Assembly: GCA_001942185.1 (NCBI GenBank)
Contig: MKJV01000068.1
Coordinates: forward strand, 62,001 to 126,000
Reading direction: 5' to 3'
Source: Pseudonocardia sp. CNS-004
GTDB taxonomy: Bacteria > Actinomycetota > Actinomycetes > Mycobacteriales > Pseudonocardiaceae
Length of the DNA stretch: 64,000 nucleotides
Below the pieces are notes generated by a model. The model ran no database searches, was not told where the DNA came from, and was given only the letters and a program-made list of their open reading frames with translations. Positions within the stretch are counted from its first letter, which is position 1, and the number at the start of each line of letters is the position of its first letter. Both the position numbers and the translations under genes were made by a program. Below are positions 36,806 to 45,238 of the stretch, piece after piece.

Positions 36806-36808
36806 CGT
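36780..36808 (+). promoter_or_regulatory. promoter of the NAD(P)-binding protein gene, leaderless
   Basis: TTGATG at 36780-36785, a 17-base spacer and TAGCGT at 36803-36808; ATG follows after 6 bases, so transcription would begin at the start codon. The promoter lies inside the 3' end of the LysR gene. Confidence 0.6.
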
Positions 36809-36814
36809 TTCCGC

Positions 36815-37423
36815 ATGAACCTGACGGTCCTCGCCGCATCCGGCCGCACCGGACTCGCCATCACCCGACAGGCACTGCAGCGCGGGCACACCGTCACAGC
36901 CATTGCACGCGATCCCGGACGCATCGCCCTCACCGACTCCCCGGGATTGCACAAGCGGGCGGGTGACGTGAACGATCCGGCGAGCATCGGCGCGGTCGTC
37001 GATGGCGATTCCATCGTCCTTTCCGCGCTCGGCACGGACCGGGCGGGGGTTCTGCTCGCCGGCGCCAAGGCGCTCGTCGCCGCCGGGCCGCAGCGCATCA
37101 TCTGGTTGGGCGCTTACGGAACGGGCATGTCCGCCGCCGCGGCGGGAGAGGCAGCGGCGATCCTCGGGAAACTGCTCGGCGACCGACTCGCCGACAAGGT
37201 GGAGGCCGACAACGCCGTCCTCGCCGCCGGGGGCACGGTCTTCCACGCCGGAGTGCTCGACGACGGACCGGAGAGCACCCATCGGCGCACGGTCGGTCTG
37301 GAGGCGGCGCCCCCGTTCGACCTCGGTGCGACGGTCAGCCGCGAGACCGTCGCCGCCGCCATGCTCGATGAGGCCGAGACACCGCGGTTCGCCGGCGCTG
37401 TGGCCCTACCGCTCGCCGGTTAG
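36815..37423 (+). CDS. NAD(P)-binding atypical SDR (NmrA/BVR-B-like)
   Basis: 202 residues. Short Rossmann protein with LTVLAASGRTGLAITRQALQ (GxxGxxG-type loop), TAIARDPGRIAL, AGDVNDPASIGAVVDGDSIV and IIWLGAYGTG. No Tyr-x3-Lys, so it is an atypical SDR, possibly a flavin or quinone reductase or a redox sensor. The start is fixed by the leaderless promoter. It is tail-to-tail with the next gene with 3 bases between stops. Confidence 0.8.
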   Translation: MNLTVLAASGRTGLAITRQALQRGHTVTAIARDPGRIALTDSPGLHKRAGDVNDPASIGAVVDGDSIVLSALGTDRAGVLLAGAKALVAAGPQRIIWLGAYGTGMSAAAAGEAAAILGKLLGDRLADKVEADNAVLAAGGTVFHAGVLDDGPESTHRRTVGLEAAPPFDLGATVSRETVAAAMLDEAETPRFAGAVALPLAG

Positions 37424-37426
37424 CCG

Positions 37427-38032
37427 TCAGATGATCGTCGTCACGGTGAGCACGATGACGGCGCTACCGAGCAACAGGTCGAGCACCGCGCACCATTCGG
37501 CGAGCGAGCGAACCACGACCCTGTCGCGTCGATAGTGGAGCACGTCCCACGCGGCGTGGCCGAGGAGGCCGAAGCCGACGACGAGGGCGCCGAGTGTCGG
37601 GATCGTGTACAGGGCCAGTACCGCGGCCGCCCCGAAGCCCAGTGCGCCGATGATCTGCCCGGTGGCGGGCTCGTCACCGCCGCGCCACAGCCGCCGGACC
37701 AGGCCGAGGACCAGGACGACCGCGCTGGCCGCGGCCAGCGCGAGAACCGGCTCGACGTCGGACGCCCGCATCCCGAAGACCAAGATCGTGGCGAGGATGG
37801 CCACCGGCCAAGCGCTTCTCGGCCGGTCGATCACGGCGGCGGTGAGATAGACCAGTACCGGCACCGCGATGAACACGGCCTGCTCGATGCCCTCGGCAGC
37901 AGTTCCGCCCACGAGCTCGTACCCGCCGGCCGCGGCAGCCGCGAGGCCGAGCACGGACGGCCAGCGTCGCCCGATCGTCGCACCCCAGGCGCGGGCGGAG
38001 CGGGGCACCTCGTTCACCACGGTCTCGGTCAT
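37427..38032 (-). CDS. six-helix integral membrane protein of unknown function
   Basis: About 201 residues, nearly all hydrophobic: GLAAAAAGGYELVGGTAAEG, VFIAVPVLVYLTAAVI, VAILATILVFGMRA, VLALAAASAVVLVLGLV, GFGAAAVLALYTIPTLGALV and VLDLLLGSAVIVLTVTTI. The HAAWDVLHYRRDRVV loop before the last helix is distinctive. I do not recognise the family with certainty. ATG 38032 is used; GTG 38041 would add three residues. Divergent from a GlxA-type regulator, which may control it. Confidence 0.65.
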   Translation of the reverse strand: MTETVVNEVPRSARAWGATIGRRWPSVLGLAAAAAGGYELVGGTAAEGIEQAVFIAVPVLVYLTAAVIDRPRSAWPVAILATILVFGMRASDVEPVLALAAASAVVLVLGLVRRLWRGGDEPATGQIIGALGFGAAAVLALYTIPTLGALVVGFGLLGHAAWDVLHYRRDRVVVRSLAEWCAVLDLLLGSAVIVLTVTTII

Positions 38033-38138
38033 GGCAGCCACGATCGAGCGGCGCGTTCCCGCCGTCGAGCCTCGCTCGGCGAGATGTCCGGAAACTTGGG
38101 CTGTCTGTCGTTCCGGCCGTGCCCGCTACCGTGATGGG

Positions 38139-39128
38139 GTGGGCGAACACCTGGTCGTGGTGGTTGCGTGCGACGACGCCGAGCTCATCGAGATCGGCGC
38201 CATCTCCTCTGCGTTCGGGCTGGCGAACGACGACGACCCCGCTGCCGTGCCCTACCGGGTTGTCCTCGCCAGCCCCGGCGGGCTCCCGATCCGCTCCCGC
38301 TCCGGGCTGGTCGTCCAGGGCCAGCGCGCACTGGAACGGCTTCGTGAGGCGCCCGACACGCTGGTAGTCGTCGGCGGTGGACCCGGCATCGAGAAGGCGG
38401 CCGACGACCCCATCGTGGTCGCCCACGTGCGACGCATCGCCCGCCACACCGGCCGGGTCGCGTCGGTCTGCACCGGCGCGGCGATCCTCGCCGCCGCAGG
38501 CCTGCTGGACGGCAGGCGCTCGACAACGCACTGGCACTACGCCGGCAGACTCGCGCAGCGGCATCCGAGGGTCATCGTCGACCCGGCCCCGATCTACATC
38601 CGCACCGGCAACGTCACGACTGCAGCCGGCATCACCAGCGCCATCGATCTGGCCCTGGCGTTCATCGAGGAGGACCGGGGCGCGGATGTGGCGCGGCAGG
38701 TCGCCCGGATGCTCGTCACCTACCTGCAACGGCCCGGGAACCAGGCGCAGATGAGCATGTTCACCTCCCCCGAACCCACCGCGGATGCGCTCGTTCGGCG
38801 CGTGACCGACCACATCGCCGCCCACCTCGCCGACGATCTGTCCACGACAACCCTCGGCGCAGTGGCGGGGTTGAGCGCCCGCCACCTCACCCGTCTGTTC
38901 CGGGCCGAGGTGGGCACGACACCCGGGCGCTACGTGCGCCGTGCCCGTTCCGAAGCGGCCGCCACGATGCTGACGACAACCACACAGCCGGGAGCGACCA
39001 TCGCACGCCGGTGCGGCTTCAGATCGTCCGAAGCGCTCCGGCACGCGTTCCTGGCCGCGTACGGCACCACACCGGGGCGCTACCGCGACTCGCTGTCCGC
39101 AACCCGAGCCCTCACTGCACGACCCTGA
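38139..39128 (+). CDS. GlxA-family AraC-type regulator with DJ-1/PfpI domain (first copy)
   Basis: 329 residues. The N-terminal amidase-like DJ-1/PfpI domain has the nucleophile-elbow Cys (VASVCTGAAILAAAGLLDGR) and VVVGGGPGIEKA; the C-terminal AraC pair has LGAVAGLSARHLTRLFRAEV and TIARRCGFRSSEALRHAF with the ending TTPGRYRDSL. GTG 38139 lies 6 bases after TACCGT (38127-38132), so the transcript is likely leaderless. It probably regulates the divergent membrane protein. Confidence 0.9.
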   Translation: MGEHLVVVVACDDAELIEIGAISSAFGLANDDDPAAVPYRVVLASPGGLPIRSRSGLVVQGQRALERLREAPDTLVVVGGGPGIEKAADDPIVVAHVRRIARHTGRVASVCTGAAILAAAGLLDGRRSTTHWHYAGRLAQRHPRVIVDPAPIYIRTGNVTTAAGITSAIDLALAFIEEDRGADVARQVARMLVTYLQRPGNQAQMSMFTSPEPTADALVRRVTDHIAAHLADDLSTTTLGAVAGLSARHLTRLFRAEVGTTPGRYVRRARSEAAATMLTTTTQPGATIARRCGFRSSEALRHAFLAAYGTTPGRYRDSLSATRALTARP

Positions 39129-39259
39129 TCGACCACGGTCCCTCCCTGCGCCTGCACGAGGGGCGGGTCCGGCCGACGCGACCGGGTACCCCGGTCCAGG
39201 CCGCTCCGCATCCGAGCGGCACGCGGCCGGAGCCGGATCGTCGGGAGGAGGGGTTCTCG

Positions 39260-39493
39260 ATGGAGGTCGTCGAGGCGCCGGGCGAGGTCATCGACCTCCT
39301 CGACACGCAGGGCGCCGTCCCGGTGGACACCGCCGTCGCGCCCGGACCGGACGGGCCTCGGATGCGGCTGCACCTGACCTCCGTGGCCGACGTCGTGGCC
39401 ATCGGCGCGGCGCCGAAAGCGGTGACCCTGCACGACCTGCGGTTCGACCGCGTCGACGGCGGCCGGTTCTGCGCGGTCACGAGCGACGTCTGA
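39260..39493 (+). CDS. small hypothetical protein (77 residues)
   Basis: ATG 39260 is preceded by a strong RBS GGGAGGAGGGG (39243-39253). The protein is acidic, with VVEAPGEVIDLLDTQGAVPV, MRLHLTSVADVVAIGAAPKA and LHDLRFDRVDGGRFCAV. No domain is recognised and no membrane segment is present. It lies 2 bases before the CapA-like gene start, so it is probably co-expressed with it and may be its partner. Confidence 0.6.
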   Translation: MEVVEAPGEVIDLLDTQGAVPVDTAVAPGPDGPRMRLHLTSVADVVAIGAAPKAVTLHDLRFDRVDGGRFCAVTSDV

Positions 39494-39495
39494 CG

Positions 39496-40611
39496 GTGGG
39501 CACCATGCGTGCGGGCCTGGTGACGCTGTTCGTCTGCGGGGACGTGATGCCGGGGCGCGGGATCGACCAGATCCTGCCGGATCCCGGCAACCCGGTGCTG
39601 CGGGAGGCACGCATCCGGCACGCGGGCGGATACGTCGCGTTGGCGGAACGGGGTGGCCGCATCCCGCGCCCGGTGCCCTGCTCCTGGCCGTGGGGCGACA
39701 GCCTCGCCGTGCTCGACGACGTCGCCCCCGACGTCCGGGTCGTGAACCTGGAGACGAGCATCACCCGCAGCGACGACTACGCCCCTGGCAAGGCGGTCCA
39801 CTACCGGATGAGCCCCGGCAACATCGCCTGTGTGGCCGCGGTGCGGCCCGACGCCTGCGCACTGGCCAACAACCACGTGCTCGACTTCGGCCGGCGGGGC
39901 CTCATCGAGACCCTCGACGTGCTGGCCGGAGCCGGGCTGCGCGCGGTCGGCGCGGGACGCGACGTCGAAGCGGCGCGCCGGCCCGCCGTCATCCCGCTCG
40001 GCACCGGCGGCCGCGCGCTGGTCTTCGCGCTCGGGACCGCGTCCAGTGGGATCCCCGCGAGCTGGGCCGCGACGCCGACCGATCCGGGCGTCGACTTCGT
40101 ACCCGCGCTGTCGGACGCCGCCGCGGACGCGGTCGTCCAACGCGTCCAGCGCGCGAAGCGACCCGGCGACGTCGTGGTCACGTCCATCCACTGGGGATCC
40201 AACTGGGGCTACGACGTCACCGGCGATCAGGTCCGCTTCGCCCACCGGCTCGTCGACGGCGGGGTCGACGTCGTGCACGGGCACTCCTCGCACCACCCCC
40301 GCCCGGTCGAGGTCTACCGCGGCAAGCTCGTGCTCTACGGCTGCGGCGACCTCATCAACGACTACGAGGGCATCCCCGGCCACGAGGAGTCCCGCCCCGA
40401 CCTGCGGCTGCTCTACTTCGCGGCGCTCGAACCGCCGACCGGGGCGCTCGCCCACCTGCGGATCGTGCCCATGCGAACGCGCCGGATGCGGCTGCGCGCC
40501 GCCTCGAACGCGGACGGCGAGTGGCTGCGCGACGTCCTCGACCGGGAGAGCGGACACCTCGGTACCCACCTGGAACTCGAACCCGGCGCCGGGCTCGTCC
40601 TGCGTCGCTGA
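39496..40611 (+). CDS. CapA family metallophosphatase-fold protein
   Basis: 371 residues. Calcineurin-like fold of the PGA_cap/CapA family: FVCGDVMPGRGIDQIL, VRVVNLETSITRSDDY, ACALANNHVLDFGRRGLIET, VVTSIHWGSNWGYDV and DVVHGHSSHHPRPVEVYRGK supply the metal-site Asp, Asn and His residues. Named for polyglutamate capsule synthesis, but solitary members without PgsB/C are common and of unclear role. No signal peptide. GTG 39496 is used; ATG 39505 is a close alternative. Confidence 0.88.
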   Translation: MGTMRAGLVTLFVCGDVMPGRGIDQILPDPGNPVLREARIRHAGGYVALAERGGRIPRPVPCSWPWGDSLAVLDDVAPDVRVVNLETSITRSDDYAPGKAVHYRMSPGNIACVAAVRPDACALANNHVLDFGRRGLIETLDVLAGAGLRAVGAGRDVEAARRPAVIPLGTGGRALVFALGTASSGIPASWAATPTDPGVDFVPALSDAAADAVVQRVQRAKRPGDVVVTSIHWGSNWGYDVTGDQVRFAHRLVDGGVDVVHGHSSHHPRPVEVYRGKLVLYGCGDLINDYEGIPGHEESRPDLRLLYFAALEPPTGALAHLRIVPMRTRRMRLRAASNADGEWLRDVLDRESGHLGTHLELEPGAGLVLRR

Positions 40612-40783
40612 ACGGCGGCGGCCACGGCGGGCCGAGCCGATCTTCCTCACAGTCCCGGAACCGACCGTGACAACCACAGCGCTGGCTCCCAGACTGGATG
40701 ATGATCACGGGGCGGGCGCCGCGCACAGACCTCGGCGGGCGCGCCCGAGCGGAGCGCCGTCGTCCGGTCGAAGGGAAGCACGG

Positions 40784-41290
40784 ATGGGGAGCAGCCGGAG
40801 CGACTCCGAGCAGTGGGCTCCGCCGGGTGCCCTCGCGGTCGCGACCATCGCCGACGCGCCCGAGCTGCTGGTACTGCAACGCTCCTGCTGGGTCAGCGAG
40901 GCGATCCTGAACGACACCCTCGCGATCCCCGCCCTGCACGAGGACCTCGCCACCGTGCAGGAGTGGGTCGAACGCACGGACGTCCGCACACTCCGGCGTG
41001 GCCCACGCCTGATCGGGGCGGTGCGACTCGAACGCAACGGCGAGCGCTGCGAGATCGGTCGCCTCATGGTCGCTCCCGACCTCCAGGGCCGGGGTATCGG
41101 GCGTTGGCTCCTCCAGCACGCCGAAGCACAGGTGCCCGCCGATGTCCGCCATCTCGACCTCTACACGGGGGTGCGCAGCGAAGGCAACATCCGCATGTAC
41201 GCCGCGGCTGGTTATGCGATCGCCGAACCACCGCCGGACTTCGGGCACGACCTCACCGGTGTGGTCTTCATGACCAAGCCACGCGTCTGA
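40784..41290 (+). CDS. GNAT family N-acetyltransferase
   Basis: 168 residues. Acetyl-CoA-binding motif A: EIGRLMVAPDLQGRGIGRWL, then HLDLYTGVRSEGNIRMYAAA-GY, typical of the GNAT fold. The substrate amine is unknown. ATG 40784 follows AAGGGAAG at 40771-40778. The 172 bases upstream of the gene hold no other ORF I can support. Confidence 0.88.
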   Translation: MGSSRSDSEQWAPPGALAVATIADAPELLVLQRSCWVSEAILNDTLAIPALHEDLATVQEWVERTDVRTLRRGPRLIGAVRLERNGERCEIGRLMVAPDLQGRGIGRWLLQHAEAQVPADVRHLDLYTGVRSEGNIRMYAAAGYAIAEPPPDFGHDLTGVVFMTKPRV

Positions 41291-41389
41291 CCCGAGCCCG
41301 ACACCCGACGGCCCGCCGGCACCGACCGTCGTCCTCCGACACCCCCGTCGAACGAACCTCGAACATCGAGCGATCCGGAAAGGCGTCAG

Positions 41390-42231
41390 GTGACCTCCCA
41401 CCCCTTGCGTTTCGGTCTGGTCGTAGCCGGCTCCATCTCACAGCTGGAGGAGAGTGCCCGCCGCGCCGAACAGATCGGCTTCGACGTGGTCCTGCTGCCC
41501 GACCACCTGGGCATGCCCGCGCCGCTGCTGTCGTTGCTCCCGATGGCCGAGGCCGCCCCGTCGCTGCGGGTCGGCAACATGGTGCTCGACGCGCCGTTCT
41601 ACCGTCCCGCCCTGCTCGCCCGCGATCTCGCCGCTGTCGACGCCGCCACCGGCGGCCGGCTCGAGATCGGTCTCGGCGCCGGCCACGCCGAGGAAGAGTT
41701 CCGCGCCGCCGGGCTGCCGTTCCCGAGCGCCGGGGCACGCGTCGACCTCGTCGTCGAGCACGCGGTGGAGATCCGGCGTCTGCTGTCCGACCCCGGCCAC
41801 TCCCCTGCGCCCGTCCAGACCCCGCCCCCGATCATGATCGCCGGCATGGGCGACCGCATGCTGACCGCGGCGGCCCGGCACGCCGACATCGTCGCTTTCC
41901 TCAGCTTCGGCACCCGCGAGCACCTCGTCGAGCGGGTCGGGTTCTTCACGGACGCGGCCGGCGACCGTGCGGCCGAGGTCGAACGGGCGTTCACCTTCAT
42001 GCAGGTCGCATCGACGATCCCGACGACCTGTCCTTCCTGCGCGGCACCGCCCCCGGCGTGCCCGACGACGAGCTGCGCGGGAAGGTGACCTACCTGCCCG
42101 GCCCGGTCGAGGAGGCGGCCGACCGGATCCGGTCGCTCCACGAGACGCTCGGCATCACCTACTTCACGTTCATCATGAGCCCGAGCGTCACGTTCGAGAC
42201 CCTGGAACGGCTCCTGGCCGCGCTCAGGTAG
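41390..42231 (+). CDS. LLM-class F420-dependent oxidoreductase; one frameshift
   Basis: About 280 residues, luciferase-like TIM barrel: FGLVVAGSISQLEESARRAE-QIGFDVVLLPDHLG, DLAAVDAATGGRLEIGLGAG and PPPIMIAGMGDRMLTAAARH-ADIVAF are the MSMEG_2256-type F420 LLM hallmarks. The shift at about 42008 (a missing G in GTCGGCATC) separates the C-terminal part DDPDDLSFLRGTAPGVPDDE to the stop. Uses reduced or oxidised F420 to act on an unknown substrate. GTG 41390 has only a weak RBS (AGGCGTCAG). Confidence 0.87.
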
Positions 42232-42339
42232 GGACCTCGACCAGCACAGCCGGGCGCACGAGGTCTCGGACCGTACGCGACGGTGCCGTCGGCGCCACCG
42301 CGAGCCGAGCGCGTGGTCGGGAACGGCGGGTGGCGGCGA

Positions 42340-43244
42340 TCAGCCGCTCTCCCCGTCCGGGAGTCCCGCCGATGCCGGGAGGCGGCGGAAGCGGCTCGGC
42401 GGCACCCCGTACTCCCGGCGGAACGCGCTGGAGAAGGCGAACTCCGTGGAATAGCCGACCCGGCGGGCGATCGTGGCCAGCGGGGCGTCGGTCTGCCGGA
42501 GCAGTTCGGCCCCGCGCTGCAGCCGGGAGCTGAGCAGGTAGCTCATCGGCGGCCGGCCGACCGCCCGGGTGAAGCGCCGCGTGAACACCGCGCGGGGCAT
42601 CCCGGCGATCTCGCTCAGCCGGCCCACCGTCCACTGCTCCTGCGGGTACCGGTGGATCTCGCGGAGCACGGTGGCGATCGCGGGATCGTCGGTCTCCGGC
42701 AACCCCGCGGCCTCGTGCCACTGGCGCAGCGCGTGGACCAGGACCAGGTCCAGCAGCGCCGGCAGGGCCGCCCCGCTGCCCATCCGGGTGCCGGACACGT
42801 CCGCCCGCAGGAGGTCGATCACGCCCGCATCCCGGGGTGGCGCTCGGGGTCGGGCGTCACCGTGATCAGGTCGGGCAGCGCGCGGAGGTACGTCGGCACG
42901 CGGCCGTGTGCGAGCCGGTAGGCGGCGCACACGAACTCCACGTCGAACGGTCCCGGCTCCGGCGGGAACGGACCCATCACCACGGGCGGCAGGTCGTCCA
43001 GCGCGGCGGGGACGGCGGTGAGCCCGTGGGCGGCACCGGACAGGGTGAGCACGACATCGCCAGGGGAGAGCGCGACCGGCGCCTCGTGCTCGGTGACCAA
43101 CCAGCAGGTGCCGCGGGTGACGACGTGGAAACCGGTCCCGGCGAAGGCGGGGAACCGGAGGCCCCACGAGCCCGACTGCCGGATCACGCGACCGGCCGCG
43201 CTGCCGACCCCCACGGAGCGAACCACCTCGGTCAGCAGGTCCAC
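42340..43244 (-). CDS. AraC-family regulator with cupin-like N-domain (copy B); one frameshift
   Basis: About 301 residues, paralogue of the gene at 27294. N-domain GTCWLVTEHEAPVALSPGDV and AHGRVPTYLRALPDLITVTP; after a shift at about 42825, LPALLDLVLVHALRQWHEAA, WTVGRLSEIAGMPRAVFTRR and DAPLATIARRVGYSTEFAFS-SAFRREYG. GTG 43244 is placed by the TAGCAT-N7-GTG arrangement shared with copy A. Divergent from the second monooxygenase gene, exactly as in copy A but in reversed orientation. Confidence 0.85.
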
Positions 43245-43355
43245 CCGTCCGATGCTAGCGAGTTGGCCTCCGCCTCCGGACGGCGCTCGATCACGTATGG
43301 ATCCGTGCCGCTCGCGTATGGCCGCGCGGCGCGCGGCCCTGATTGGCTTCGAACC

Positions 43356-44450
43356 GTGACCGATCACCCCACCGGTGCCGACGACAGCGCCACCCGCCGC
43401 GCCGACATCGACCCCGAGACCGCCGCCGTCCTGCGCGCCCACGCCGAACGGGCGGAGCAGGACGACCGGCCCGCCGCCGAGAGCCTGGGCGCACTGCGCA
43501 AGGACGGGTTCTTCGCTCTGCACACCCCGCGGGCGACCGGGGCGCCGGGCGGGCGCGGGGACCGTCGCCCGGGCTGACCGGGGTGGGGCGGGTGTGGTCC
43601 GTCCCACGTCCTGGATCGCCGGGGCGTGCGTGGTGTCGAAGAGCCTCGTCGTCGCCAGCTTCCCGGAACCCGTGGTGCGCGAGGTCCTCGCCGACCCGGA
43701 CGTGCTCTGCTGCGGCTCGGGCGTGCCCGCGGGCCGTGGCGCGAACGGGCCCGACGGGGTGCGCCTCAGCGGCCGCTGGCCGAACGTCTCCGGCTGCGAG
43801 GACGCGGAGTGGGCCGTGCTCGCGCTCATGCTGGACGGCACGTTCTCCCTGGCCGTCGTCCCGGTGAGCGACCTCGCTGTCGACCGGACCTGGAAGATCG
43901 CCGGCATGCGGGCCACCGGCAGCCACACCCTGGTCGCCGAGGACGTGCTGGTGCCGGCGGAGCGGGTCGCCGCCGCGAACGGGTTCGGCGCCGCAGACCG
44001 GCTGCTGTACGCGATGACGGTGCTCGGCCCGGTCGTCGGCGCGCCCGGGGCGCGCTGGACGCGACCGATGCGATGTTCGCCTCCGAGCGGGCGCCGTTCA
44101 TGTCCGGCTACACCCGGATGGGCGAGTCGCCCGGAGCCCGGCACTGGCTCGCGGAGGCGAGCCACCTCGTGGACCGGGCCGAGAACACGATGCTCACGGT
44201 CGCCGGAGCGGTGGACTCGGGAGACATCGCCGACACCGACGTCCGCCGCCTGCAGATGTGCGTCGCCGACTCCGCCCGGGACTGCCGGGCCGCGGTGGAG
44301 CGGATGCTCGACCTGCACGGTGCGAGCGGCTTCGCCACGACGAACGTCCTCCAGCGGTTCTGGCGCGACGTCTCCGTCGGCAGCCGCCACCCCCACCTGA
44401 ACCCGTACCTCGCGGTCGAGGCCCTCGGATCGGCGCTCACGCCCGCATGA
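43356..44450 (+). CDS. acyl-CoA dehydrogenase-fold flavin monooxygenase (copy B); at least two frameshifts
   Basis: About 365 residues. Paralogue of 25947-27124: LGALRKDGFFALHTPRATGA, then in another frame RPTSWIAGACVVSKSLVVAS, LSGRWPNVSGCEDAEWAVLA and IAGMRATGSHTLVAEDVLVP, then after a shift near 44050, HWLAEASHLVDRAENTMLTV and CRAAVERMLDLHGASGFATT-NVLQRFWRDVSVGSRHP. The region 43550-43590, which in copy A reads FAELGAGCPSTSWLA, is disrupted and about 15 residues shorter, so a real small deletion there is possible. GTG 43356 start. Confidence 0.78.
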
Positions 44451-44518
44451 CAGGCGGGTGAGAGGGTTGATCACCCCACCGTCCTGCTCCTCGCCACGAC
44501 GGCAGCGCTCGTAGATGC

Positions 44519-45130
44519 CTAGGACCGGTCGCTCTTGCGACGATCCTTGTTCGCGCTGGGGTAGGCGCGGAGGTGTGCGCGCTCCCCCTGATGCCCGAAG
44601 AGGGTCAGGACTTCCACGGGGTGTTCGTCGGCGTTGCCGAACCAGTGGGGGGTGCGGGTGTCGAACTCCGCTGCCTCGCCCGGTCCCATGATGAGGTCGT
44701 TGTCACCCAGCACCAGGCGCAGGCGCCCGTCGAGTACGTAGAGCCATTCGTAGCCCTCGTGGCTGGACGGTTCGGGCAGGCTGGGTCGCTGCCGCGGCGA
44801 GATGATCAATTTGTAGGCCTGCAGGTTCCCGGCGCGGCGGGTCAGCGGCAGCAGGGTCATGCCGTTGCGCGTGACGGGCTTCAGGTGCAGGCGCGGGTCT
44901 CCGGTCTGGGGCGCTCCGATCAGCTCGTCGACGGCTACGCGCAGCTCACGCGCGAGCGGCAGCAGCAGCTCCAGGGTGGGGCGGCGCTGTCCGGACTCCA
45001 GGCGCGAGAGCGTGCTGATGGAGATGCCGGTCGCCGCGGCGAGATCGGTCAACGTGATGTTGCGGTGAGTGCGCAGACCCCGCAGCCGGGGACCGACAGC
45101 CGCCATCGTCGCCGCGGTGTCGTCGTCCAC
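44519..45130 (-). CDS. XRE-family regulator with C-terminal cupin domain
   Basis: 203 residues. HTH_3: VGPRLRGLRTHRNITLTDLA-AATGISISTLSRLESGQRRP; cupin_2: SHEGYEWLYVLDGRLRLVLG and GPGEAAEFDTRTPHWFGNAD. Regulators of this type often control an adjacent transporter and bind a small ligand in the cupin. GTG 45130 lies 6 bases after a CAAAAT -10-like element, so the mRNA is probably leaderless. Divergent from the EmrB-type MFS gene, with the palindrome CAAAG-AA-CTTTG between them. Confidence 0.9.
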   Translation of the reverse strand: MDDDTAATMAAVGPRLRGLRTHRNITLTDLAAATGISISTLSRLESGQRRPTLELLLPLARELRVAVDELIGAPQTGDPRLHLKPVTRNGMTLLPLTRRAGNLQAYKLIISPRQRPSLPEPSSHEGYEWLYVLDGRLRLVLGDNDLIMGPGEAAEFDTRTPHWFGNADEHPVEVLTLFGHQGERAHLRAYPSANKDRRKSDRS

Positions 45131-45151
45131 ACGTCCATTTTGCCACCGCAG

Positions 45152-45163
45152 CAAAGAACTTTG
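45152..45163. promoter_or_regulatory. candidate operator of the XRE-cupin regulator
   Basis: Palindrome CAAAG-AA-CTTTG within GCAGCAAAGAACTTTGCAGC, located 22 bases upstream of the regulator start in the -35 region, and 76 bases upstream of the divergent MFS start. Confidence 0.45.
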
Positions 45164-45238
45164 CAGCAACGGCGAGCCGTCCCGACCCTGGTCACAGGCG
45201 CTCCGCCGCGGAGCCGGAGTCGCCGTGGACAGGAGGAC

